Shown here: one piece after another, positions 8,283 through 15,455 of the stretch
How the letters are laid out: each line of letters opens with the position of its first letter
How positions within the stretch are numbered: position 1 is the first letter of the stretch
DNA from: a candidate division NPL-UPA2 bacterium
Lineage (GTDB): Bacteria > Bacillota > UBA994
Assembly: GCA_018725205.1 (NCBI GenBank)
Contig: QLUB01000004.1
Location: forward strand, 1-29,876
Reading direction: 5' to 3'
Length of the DNA stretch: 29,876 nucleotides
Position numbers and translations under genes: made by a program
Notes under the pieces: generated by a model
Seen by the model: only the letters and a program-made list of their open reading frames with translations
What the model was told of the DNA's origin: nothing
Databases searched by the model: none

Positions 8283-8797
8283 ACTTACGCGTGCTCATTC
8301 CGCGGCAGGACATTGCCGATAAGGTGCAGGAGATGGGGGAAATAATAAGCCGCGACTACGGGGGGCAAGAAGTCCTACTCGTAGTGGTGCTACGGGGGGC
8401 GGCCCTGTTTGTAGCCGATCTCTGTCGCCATATCCGTGCGGATGTCGTGCTGGATTTTATCGCCGTTTCGAGCTATGGGTCGTCGACGTCTAGTTCGGGC
8501 GTGGTTAGGTTCCTGAAGGACCTCGACGAATCAGTTGAGGGGCGGCATGTGCTCATCATCGAAGACATTGTGGATACAGGGCTCACGCTTACCTATCTGA
8601 TGGAGAATCTTAAGTCCCGCCATCCGCTGAGCTTGAGGACCTGTACCTTGCTAGACAAGCCTAGCCGTCGGCGCGTAAATATACGGCCTGACTACGTAGG
8701 CTTCACTATAGACGACTTGTTTGTCGTAGGATATGGACTAGACTGGAATCAGCGTTATCGCAACTTGGCCGACATCTGCATTCACCAAGAGGAGTAA
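8270..8797 (+). CDS. hpt: hypoxanthine phosphoribosyltransferase
   Basis: This purine-salvage enzyme converts hypoxanthine or guanine plus PRPP to IMP or GMP in the cytoplasm. The 175-residue protein has the family landmarks: the VLRGAALFVADL loop, the PRPP-binding EDIVDTGLTLTYL motif and the late DDLFVVGYGLDWNQRYR segment. The start is TTG 8270, supported by a GGGGGGAAG ribosome site in the end of tilS, so the two genes overlap and are probably co-translated. The tilS-hpt-ftsH order is conserved in Bacillota. Confidence 0.95.
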   Translation: MQQLDLRVLIPRQDIADKVQEMGEIISRDYGGQEVLLVVVLRGAALFVADLCRHIRADVVLDFIAVSSYGSSTSSSGVVRFLKDLDESVEGRHVLIIEDIVDTGLTLTYLMENLKSRHPLSLRTCTLLDKPSRRRVNIRPDYVGFTIDDLFVVGYGLDWNQRYRNLADICIHQEE

Positions 8798-8813
8798 GGC
8801 AGGGCGGCACAGT

Positions 8814-8843
8814 TTTACACAATCCAGTTCACTGTGGTAAGAT
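8814..8843 (+). promoter_or_regulatory. sigma-A type promoter of ftsH
   Basis: TTTACA (8814-8819) and TAAGAT (8838-8843) are 18 bases apart. The predicted start near 8850 leaves a short leader with the strong AGGGAGGAGG ribosome site. No heat-shock operator such as CIRCE was seen. Confidence 0.5.
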
Positions 8844-8874
8844 ATGCTGAGTTCCAGGGAGGAGGATCTTTCAC

Positions 8875-10686
8875 TTGAATCGCAATCTAAGAACAGCCAG
8901 TATGTACCTTTTAGTGATACTCATTGGGTTATCACTAATTCAATACTTCGCTGCGCGCACCGCCGCGCCGCGGGAGCTTACCTATGGCGAATTTTTTGCC
9001 CTTGTGGAAACGGGGCAGGTGCGCACGGCTAATCAGGTGGGTAGCGGCGTCACCGGTGAGCTAGCGGACGGCACTCGTTACCGCACCATCGTACCGCCGG
9101 ATGACGCGGAGCTTATTCCGCTCTTGCGTACTAAGACGCAGTATAGTTTTCGGCCTCCAGCAGCGCCGCCGTGGTGGACGACCCTGCTTTCCTATGGCCT
9201 GATGTTTGCTGCCTTTGCGGCTATCTGGTACTTCTTTATGCAGCAGTCTCAGTCCGGCGGCAATAAGGTAATGAGCTTTGGTAAGTCGCGGGCCAAGCCG
9301 CACAGTGATGCCCGCAAGCGCATCACTTTCGCGGATGTGGCGGGATATGAGGAAGTAAAAGAGGAGCTCGACGAGATTGTTCAGTTTCTTAAGAATCCTA
9401 AGAAGTTCAGCGAAATCGGCGCGCGTATACCAAAAGGCGTTTTGTTATATGGTCCCCCAGGCACCGGCAAAACATGGCTGGCCAGAGCCGTAGCCGGCGA
9501 GGCTGGCGTGCCATTCTCCAGCATCTCCGGGTCGGAATTTGTGGAGATGTTTGTGGGCGTGGGCGCTTCCCGCGTTCGCGATACGTTTGAGCAAGCTAAG
9601 AAGAGCGCTCCTTCCATCGTGTTTATCGACGAAATAGACGCTGTGGGGCGACAGCGCGGGGCAGGCTTAGGCGGGGGACATGACGAACGCGAGCAGACAC
9701 TCAATCAACTGCTCGTAGAAATGGACGGCTTCGAAGGCAACGAGGGAGTCATCATCATGGCGGCCACGAACCGCCCCGACATCCTTGACCCGGCGTTGCT
9801 GCGCCCTGGTCGTTTCGACCGTCAAGTGACCGTGGGACGCCCTGACGTCAGGGAACGTGAGGCCATCTTCAGGGTGCATACACGCAACAAACCGCTTGCG
9901 TCCGAAGTGCGGCTAGAGGTTCTGGCTGGGTTAACCCCCGGGTTCACTGCCGCCGACATCGAGAATCTCGTCAACGAAGGCGCGCTGTTGGCAGCCCGTC
10001 AGGACAGGCGCACCATCGCTATGTCCGACCTAGAAGAAGCTATTCACCGTGTGATTGCGGGACCTAAGAAAAAGTCGCGCATCATTTCTGAACGCGAGAA
10101 AAAAGTTTTTGCCTACCATGAGGCAGGGCATGCCTTAAGCCGCTACCTCACGCCAGGCTCTGACCCGGTGCACCTCGTGAGCATCATCCCGCGCGGTATG
10201 GCGGGTGGATACGTTATTTCGCTGCCGACGGAAGATCGGTTCATCATGACCAAGACAGAGATACTAGACAACGTCACCTATGCTTTGGCCGGTCGCGTGG
10301 CCGAGCAACTGGTGTTTAACGAAATATCTACCGGGGCGCAAGATGACCTCGATAAGTCTACGCGCCTAGTGCGGCGGATGATTATGGAGTACGGTATGAG
10401 CGAAGAACTAGGTCCAGTCACTTATGGCGAAAAAGAGGAACAAGTGTTCCTCGGGCGCGATATCTCCCGCCACCGCAACTTCAGCGAAACAGTCGCGCAC
10501 AGCATCGACCGCGAAGTGCGGCGCATAGTCGACCGTTGCTATCACCAGGCGGAGGAGATTCTTAAGAACAACCGCGAGAAATTAGACCTAATCGTCACCG
10601 CTCTGTTAGAGAGAGAGACGCTAAAAGGCGAAGAATTCGAGGCTCTGCTCGCCACCGGCAGTTTGCCCCCGCTGGTTAGGGCCTAG
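8875..10686 (+). CDS. ftsH: ATP-dependent zinc metalloprotease FtsH
   Basis: FtsH is a membrane-anchored hexameric AAA+ protease that removes misfolded membrane proteins and selected regulators. The 603-residue protein has TM1 (about 8-26), an external loop and TM2 (about 101-122). The AAA domain carries Walker A GPPGTGKT (193-200), Walker B ending IDE (251-253) and the arginine-finger region PALLRPGRFDR. The zinc protease has HEAGH (415-419), and Asp491 is the likely third zinc ligand. The start is TTG 8875, nine bases after the strong AGGGAGGAGG site. The protein lacks the long acidic or Gln-rich tail of some homologues. Confidence 0.97.
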   Translation: MNRNLRTASMYLLVILIGLSLIQYFAARTAAPRELTYGEFFALVETGQVRTANQVGSGVTGELADGTRYRTIVPPDDAELIPLLRTKTQYSFRPPAAPPWWTTLLSYGLMFAAFAAIWYFFMQQSQSGGNKVMSFGKSRAKPHSDARKRITFADVAGYEEVKEELDEIVQFLKNPKKFSEIGARIPKGVLLYGPPGTGKTWLARAVAGEAGVPFSSISGSEFVEMFVGVGASRVRDTFEQAKKSAPSIVFIDEIDAVGRQRGAGLGGGHDEREQTLNQLLVEMDGFEGNEGVIIMAATNRPDILDPALLRPGRFDRQVTVGRPDVREREAIFRVHTRNKPLASEVRLEVLAGLTPGFTAADIENLVNEGALLAARQDRRTIAMSDLEEAIHRVIAGPKKKSRIISEREKKVFAYHEAGHALSRYLTPGSDPVHLVSIIPRGMAGGYVISLPTEDRFIMTKTEILDNVTYALAGRVAEQLVFNEISTGAQDDLDKSTRLVRRMIMEYGMSEELGPVTYGEKEEQVFLGRDISRHRNFSETVAHSIDREVRRIVDRCYHQAEEILKNNREKLDLIVTALLERETLKGEEFEALLATGSLPPLVRA

Positions 10687-10715
10687 CAGTTTAAGTCTCG
10701 CAGCTGCCACCTTCA

Positions 10716-10755
10716 AGCACATCGGTTGCCTAGAAGCCGCCGATGTGCTTTCACT
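10716..10755 (+). terminator. hairpin terminator after ftsH
   Basis: AGCACATCGG (10716-10725) pairs perfectly with CCGATGTGCT (10740-10749) around a 14-base loop. The downstream sequence TTCACTT is only moderately T-rich. It separates ftsH from the hut promoter. Confidence 0.6.
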
Positions 10756-10790
10756 TGCAGGAGTCTTGCCGGGGGAAAAAGAACATGCTA

Positions 10791-10818
10791 ATGACATGAA
10801 CACGCAATTTCATGTAAT
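10791..10818 (+). promoter_or_regulatory. hut operon promoter with overlapping palindromic operator
   Basis: ATGACA (10791-10796) and TGTAAT (10813-10818) are 16 bases apart, and each matches the sigma-A consensus at five of six positions. A perfect inverted repeat, ACATGAA (10794-10800) and TTCATGT (10809-10815), spans the spacer and touches both boxes. A dimeric repressor bound there would block RNA polymerase. The repressor is unknown and not encoded nearby. A small hairpin, AGCAC-AGTA-GTGCT (10846-10859), lies in the leader. Confidence 0.5.
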
Positions 10819-10882
10819 GGTCGAGGTAACTTCTACTGGCGCACGAGCACAGTAGTGCTACTCGCTAGACGGGGGTGTAGGT

Positions 10883-12412
10883 ATGAACGTAACCATTTCC
10901 GGTGATTCCCTCACGCTAGGCGAGGTTAGGGCCGTCAGCCGTGACCGAGCACAGGTGTCGCTTGGCCCCGCGACGCCGCAGCGCATTGACGCAGCCAGGC
11001 GGCTTGTGGATGCATTGGTAAGCGAGGGTCGCCCGGTCTATGGCATTACAACCGGGTTTGGCAAGTTTGCGGAGGTGTCCATCAGCCGCGAGCAAACCGC
11101 AGCCTTGCAGCGCAACTTGATCGTCAGTCACGCGTGCGGCGTAGGCCCACCAATGCCGACAGAAACGGTGCGTGCTTTGATGCTGCTTAGGGCTAACGCC
11201 CTAGCCAAGGGGTTTTCTGGCATACGGGTCAGCACGGTGGAGTGTTTGCTGGGCATGCTTAACGCGGGCGTTCACCCCATAGTGCCCGCACAAGGCTCCT
11301 TAGGGGCGAGTGGTGACCTCGCGCCGCTAGCGCACGTTGTGCTGGTGATGCTTGGCGAAGGTGAAGCGGAAGTGGACGGCGAAGTGATGCCGGGCAGGGC
11401 AGCTCTCGCACGCCGCAAACTAATGCCTATCTCCTTAACCGCCAAAGAAGGACTTGCGCTGATTAACGGCACGCAGGCCATGGCGGCCAATCTCAGCCTA
11501 GCTGTCGTAGACTCCCTATCCGCGCTTAAAGCTAGCTTTATTACGGCGAGCCTGAGTCACCAAGCTTTGCGCGGGATTACCGCCGCCTTTGACGCGCGGC
11601 TCTCAGCTGTACGCCCTCACCCCGCACAAGCGAAAGCGGCCGAAGTCATGCGCATTCTGCTTGAGGGAAGCACGCTGGTGACTCAGCCTGGGGAGATACG
11701 CGTACAGGATGCCTACTCCCTCAGGTGCATTCCGCAGGTGCATGGAGCGTGTTGGCACGCACTTGAGCACGTTGCAGCAACGCTCCATATCGAATGCAAT
11801 TCTGCCACCGATAACCCTTTGGTTTTCCCGGCAGATGGGGAAGTTATCTCCGGCGGCAATTTCCACGGCGAGTTTTTGGCGTTGGCCGCAGACTACCTAG
11901 CGTTGGCTGTGGCCGAAATAGGAAGCATTGCGGAGCGCAGACTAGAACGCTTAGTCAACCCACAGCTTTCAGGTCTGCCCGCCTTCCTGACGCGGCACGG
12001 CGGTCTTAACTCCGGACTGATGATTACGCAGTACACCGCTGCAGCCCTAGTGTCCGAAAACAAGGTCCTGAGTCACCCGGCGAGCGTGGATTCCATCCCC
12101 TCGAGCGCTAATCAGGAGGACCATGTGAGCATGGGTGGGGTGGCTTGCCGCAAGGTGCGGCAAATTGTGGAGAACACTATGCGTGTGTTAGGCATTGAGC
12201 TTTTAGCTGCCTGTCAAGCCATCGACCTGCAGTCAGGCGGTGAGTTGTCGCCAGCAAGCAGCCTAGCCTATGATTGCTTGCGGAAAGCTGTGCCAATGCT
12301 AGCGGAGGACCGCATTATGTACTTCGACCTAGACACTGCTTATGCTATGTTGCAGTCCGGAGAAATTCAGGCGGAGGTAGAGCGATTTACAGGCGAGCTG
12401 GTCAGGCTGTAA
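10883..12412 (+). CDS. hutH: histidine ammonia-lyase
   Basis: HutH removes ammonia from histidine to give urocanate, the first step of histidine degradation. The 509-residue length is standard. The self-forming MIO cofactor triad Ala142-Ser143-Gly144 lies in GSLGASGDLAPLAH, and the active-site tyrosine region PVYGITTGFG is at 51-59. The late GSVDS-like stretch (VDSIPSSANQEDHVSMG) is also typical. ATG 10883 has a GGGGGTGTAGG ribosome site. It heads a tight co-directional run through fhs, behind the promoter and palindrome at 10791-10818. Confidence 0.96.
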   Translation: MNVTISGDSLTLGEVRAVSRDRAQVSLGPATPQRIDAARRLVDALVSEGRPVYGITTGFGKFAEVSISREQTAALQRNLIVSHACGVGPPMPTETVRALMLLRANALAKGFSGIRVSTVECLLGMLNAGVHPIVPAQGSLGASGDLAPLAHVVLVMLGEGEAEVDGEVMPGRAALARRKLMPISLTAKEGLALINGTQAMAANLSLAVVDSLSALKASFITASLSHQALRGITAAFDARLSAVRPHPAQAKAAEVMRILLEGSTLVTQPGEIRVQDAYSLRCIPQVHGACWHALEHVAATLHIECNSATDNPLVFPADGEVISGGNFHGEFLALAADYLALAVAEIGSIAERRLERLVNPQLSGLPAFLTRHGGLNSGLMITQYTAAALVSENKVLSHPASVDSIPSSANQEDHVSMGGVACRKVRQIVENTMRVLGIELLAACQAIDLQSGGELSPASSLAYDCLRKAVPMLAEDRIMYFDLDTAYAMLQSGEIQAEVERFTGELVRL

Positions 12413-12432
12413 AAACTATTAGAGGTGAGACA

Positions 12433-13341
12433 GTGAAAATAATCCAGTGTGTACCCAACTTCAGTGAAGGGCGTCGCCAAGCGGTCATTGACCAAATTGT
12501 GCAGGCTATAGTAGAGGTAGAGGGGATTACGCTGCTAGACGTAAAGCCCGACCGCGATCACAACCGCGTAGTTGTGACCTTTGTGGGGGATCCAGAAACT
12601 GTGGCGGAGGCCGCCTTCCGCGGTGCCGCCCAGGCCTCCAAGCTAATCGACATGGAGACGCATCGCGGCGAGCATCCCCGCATGGGGGCTACTGATGTAG
12701 TGCCGTTTGTGCCACTCGTTGGGGCTACCATGGAGGACTGCCAGGCAATCGCCCTTAAAGTAGGCGAGAGAATCGGGCGTGAACTCGCCATCCCGGTCTA
12801 TTTGTATGAGCGCTCAGCGCGCACTCCGGCGCGTCGTAACCTAGCCGATATTCGGCGGGGGGAATACGAGGGGATCAAGGCCGAAATTGAGACCAACCCC
12901 ACGCGCACGCCGGACTTCGGCCCAAGCCGATTGCACAGCACGGCCGGGGCCACAGCCGTAGGCGCACGGCCACCCTTGGTCGCGTTTAACGTTAACCTCG
13001 ACTCGTCTGACGTCAAGATTGCCAAGGCCATTGCCAAAGCCGTGCGTGAATCAAGCGGCGGGCTGCCTGCCGTCAAGGGTTTAGGTATGATGTTAGAAGC
13101 CACTAACCAAGCGCAAATATCCATGAATATGGTGGACTTTAACGTAACCGGGCTACATACAGTGTTTGAAGCTATCAAGCTAGAGGCCGCAAAGCACAAC
13201 GTGCAGGTAGCCAACAGCGAGGTCATTGGTTTGTTGCCGGCACAGGTGCTGATTGACACAGCCACCCATTACCTTGCACTTAAAGACTTTAGCCCTGCGC
13301 AAGTGCTCGAGCTAAAGCTATCCGCACGCCATGCAGGCTGA
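12433..13341 (+). CDS. ftcD: glutamate formimidoyltransferase (stand-alone)
   Basis: The enzyme moves the formimino group from N-formimino-glutamate to tetrahydrofolate, giving 5-formimino-THF and glutamate. The 302-residue product corresponds to only the transferase half of the mammalian bifunctional FTCD. The cyclodeaminase is a separate gene at 14778. The signature around the catalytic histidine (HRGEHPRMGATDV, His81) is intact. The chosen start is GTG 12433, after AGAGGTGAG. The frame stays open upstream to a GTG at 12274 inside hutH, but that start lacks support. It overlaps hutI by 11 bases. Confidence 0.94.
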   Translation: MKIIQCVPNFSEGRRQAVIDQIVQAIVEVEGITLLDVKPDRDHNRVVVTFVGDPETVAEAAFRGAAQASKLIDMETHRGEHPRMGATDVVPFVPLVGATMEDCQAIALKVGERIGRELAIPVYLYERSARTPARRNLADIRRGEYEGIKAEIETNPTRTPDFGPSRLHSTAGATAVGARPPLVAFNVNLDSSDVKIAKAIAKAVRESSGGLPAVKGLGMMLEATNQAQISMNMVDFNVTGLHTVFEAIKLEAAKHNVQVANSEVIGLLPAQVLIDTATHYLALKDFSPAQVLELKLSARHAG

Positions 13342-14635
13342 TCTGCTAATCGCCAACGGGCGGGTCGTGACTACACGTGGATTTAGCCAGGGCCCCCAGT
13401 TGGGGTCGCGGCTAGGCGAAGTGGAGGAGCTCTCGCCTGGCTACGTGCTAATCTCCGACGGGCGCATTCTTTTGGTGACGGGGAATTTCGCCGAGGCTAG
13501 GGCCCTCGCTGGGTCTGACACACGCGAGATTGACGCGCGCGGCCGTTTAGTGATGCCGGGCTACGTGGACTGTCACACCCACCTTAGTTTCGCGGGGTGG
13601 CGGGAGAATGAGTTCGCTATGCGCCTCGCGGGTGCGCCCTACTTGGAAATCCTCGCTGCGGGAGGCGGCATTCTTAATACTGTGCGTCGTACACGGGCGG
13701 CCACCGCAGCCGAGCTCCTGGATAACACCCTAGCCGCGCTTGACGCTATGCTCCTCTGTGGCACTACTACCGTAGAAGCCAAGAGCGGCTATGGTCTTAC
13801 CACAGCTGATGAACTGAAGCAGCTACGCGTTCTGAGGGAAGCTGGGCGCCGCCACCCGCTTGACGTGGTGCCGACGTTTATGGGAGCGCATGCTTTGCCA
13901 CCTGAGTACAGCGGGAACAGGGCAGGCTATGTGCGGCTGGTAATCGAGGAGATGCTGCCGCGCGTGGCGGAGGAAGGCTTAGCCGAGTTTTGCGATGTAT
14001 TCTGCGAAGACAAGGCCTTTACCCTCGACGAAAGCCGGGCCATACTCAGCGCAGGGCATGGGTACAAACTCGGCCTGCGCCTCCATGCAGATGAGATTAC
14101 TCCCCTCGGTGGGGCAAAGCTAGCCGCAGAACTCGGAGCCGTTTCGGCTGAGCACCTAATCCATGCCTCGCGTGCTCATCTAGAGCTTATGGCCAAGTCC
14201 GGCACAGTGGCAGTGCTCCTCCCCGCGACAGCCTTCTTGTTGCGGAGCGAGAAGAAAGCCCCCGTTAAGGATATGTTAGAGCTAGGTGTGCCGGTTGCTG
14301 TCGCCACGGATTATAACCCCGGCACGTCGCCGCTTTTGAATATGCAGCTGTTGCAGACCTTTGCCTGTATCCACTACGGCTTAACGCCACGCCAAGCATT
14401 CGCGGCCTCCACCATAAACGCCGCCCACGCCTTGCGGCGTGGGGCGACCATCGGGAGTCTGGAGGCAGGCAAGCAGGCGGACGTGCTCGTGTTAGAGGCC
14501 CCTTCTCTGGAGTTTATTCCCTACTACTTGGGAGTTAACTTAGTACATTCAGTAATCAAGGGTGGGCAAATTGTCGTAACGAAAGGAGCGCTCAGTTATG
14601 GGGAAGGGGAAAAAACGCAAACTGACCCCCTCTAG
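13331..14635 (+). CDS. hutI: imidazolonepropionase
   Basis: HutI hydrolyses imidazolone-5-propionate to N-formimino-glutamate, the substrate of the gene just upstream. The 434-residue protein is an amidohydrolase with the metal motif DCHTH (80-84), followed by AKSGYG, MGAHALP, LHADE and ATDYNPGTSP, all family hallmarks. The N-terminus carries a slightly longer linker before the first beta domain. The ATG overlaps the end of ftcD, so the genes are probably coupled. Urocanase, which would make its substrate, is absent from the window. Confidence 0.95.
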   Translation: MQADLLIANGRVVTTRGFSQGPQLGSRLGEVEELSPGYVLISDGRILLVTGNFAEARALAGSDTREIDARGRLVMPGYVDCHTHLSFAGWRENEFAMRLAGAPYLEILAAGGGILNTVRRTRAATAAELLDNTLAALDAMLLCGTTTVEAKSGYGLTTADELKQLRVLREAGRRHPLDVVPTFMGAHALPPEYSGNRAGYVRLVIEEMLPRVAEEGLAEFCDVFCEDKAFTLDESRAILSAGHGYKLGLRLHADEITPLGGAKLAAELGAVSAEHLIHASRAHLELMAKSGTVAVLLPATAFLLRSEKKAPVKDMLELGVPVAVATDYNPGTSPLLNMQLLQTFACIHYGLTPRQAFAASTINAAHALRRGATIGSLEAGKQADVLVLEAPSLEFIPYYLGVNLVHSVIKGGQIVVTKGALSYGEGEKTQTDPL

Positions 14636-14777
14636 AAGCCAGGCGGCTGGCAAAGGGAAGCAGCAAACGGCCAAACCAGGCCTAAACGTCTGGCTATGGC
14701 TGTTAATCGGGGCGGGGGCGGGCCTAGTCGTCTGGTTAGCACTTCGCTTTATTGTTCCAATGCTAGGAGGGCAGTGA
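14598..14777 (+). CDS. 59-residue single-span membrane peptide, unknown function
   Basis: This short frame begins with ATG 14598, nine bases after AAGGAG, overlaps the last 38 bases of hutI, and ends at a TGA that directly abuts the GTG of the next gene. The product has a very basic N-terminus (MGKGKKRKLTPSR...), then one hydrophobic stretch (about 31-53), and ends MLGGQ. The basic side would stay in the cytoplasm. The ribosome site, charge pattern and perfect fit between neighbours suggest a real gene. I recognise no family. It could be an accessory subunit or just a coupling peptide for the following gene. Confidence 0.6.
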   Translation: MGKGKKRKLTPSRSQAAGKGKQQTAKPGLNVWLWLLIGAGAGLVVWLALRFIVPMLGGQ

Positions 14778-15431
14778 GTGAGTCGACTAACAGAAGAGAA
14801 GTTTAGCGGCATCATGGATTTAATTGCCAGCTGCTCCCCTGCGCCGGGTGGTGGCACAGCGGCAGCGCTAGCTGGCGTTATGGCCGCCTCACTGGTGGAG
14901 ATGGTGGCCAACCTAACGCTAGGGCGCAAAAAATACGCAGCCGTGCAGGAGGAAATGACCGCGCTCGCGCTTGAGGCGAGGGAGCTAAGGGGAGCGCTGG
15001 GCGAGCTCGCGGCTGAGGATGCCAGAGCCTATGAAGAAGTAATGGATGCCTACAAGTTACCCAAAGCGAGCCCTGTGGAACAGGCGATGCGCGAGGCCGC
15101 TGTAGAGAAGGCTCTGCATCGCGCCGCCCTTGTGCCGCTTCGCACCGCCGAGGCCGCGCTCGCGGTAATGGAAAAAGCGGCAACCGTTGCCGCGCGCGGC
15201 AACAAGAACGCCGAAACCGACGCAGCTGTAGCTAGCCTGCTCGGCTCTGCGGCCGTCAGAGGCGCCCTTCTGAACGTCACTGTCAATCTGCGCACGCTTA
15301 CGCATCAGCCCGCTTGGACTGTAACCATGGACGAGCAATGCCAGCGCATCTCCTCCCGCGAAAAAGAACTTCGCAACACCGGGGACGCGCAACACCGGGG
15401 ACCGCAACACCGGGGACTGGAACCTGTGTAA
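14778..15431 (+). CDS. fchA: formiminotetrahydrofolate cyclodeaminase / methenyl-THF cyclohydrolase family
   Basis: The enzyme closes 5-formimino-THF to 5,10-methenyl-THF with release of ammonia; some family members act as methenyl-THF cyclohydrolases. The sequence has the all-helical FTCD_C fold pattern, with SCSPAPGGGTAAALAG near the start and the DARAYEEVMDAYKLPK segment. GTG 14778 follows the preceding TGA directly and has TAGGAGGG upstream. The last 20 or so residues (RNTGDAQHRGPQHRGLEPV) are encoded by three copies of a 15-base intergenic-type repeat, so the native C-terminus has been replaced or extended. Total length (217 residues) is slightly above usual. Confidence 0.9.
   Translation: MSRLTEEKFSGIMDLIASCSPAPGGGTAAALAGVMAASLVEMVANLTLGRKKYAAVQEEMTALALEARELRGALGELAAEDARAYEEVMDAYKLPKASPVEQAMREAAVEKALHRAALVPLRTAEAALAVMEKAATVAARGNKNAETDAAVASLLGSAAVRGALLNVTVNLRTLTHQPAWTVTMDEQCQRISSREKELRNTGDAQHRGPQHRGLEPV
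15372..15417 (+). repeat. three tandem copies of a 15-base GGGGAC repeat inside fchA
   Basis: CGCAACACCGGGGAC occurs perfectly at 15372-15386, 15388-15402 and 15403-15417. One extra G separates copies 1 and 2, so the copies are read in two frames (RNTGD, then QHRG twice). Near-identical units recur at 21212, 21362 and, inverted, at 27478. Confidence 0.95.
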
Positions 15432-15455
15432 CACAAAAAGAGAGGACTGTGGCTG

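Noticed and set aside
10794..10815. Catabolite-response (cre) site in the hut promoter
   Set aside because: TGAACACGCAATTTCA has the wrong length and lacks the central cre pattern; the symmetric palindrome explains it better.
12274..12432. Upstream extension of ftcD from a GTG inside hutH
   Set aside because: The extension has no homology, while GTG 12433 has a good ribosome site and gives the normal N-terminus.
15372..15417. Possible CRISPR array
   Set aside because: The units are 15 bases, directly abutting, with no spacers and no cas genes.
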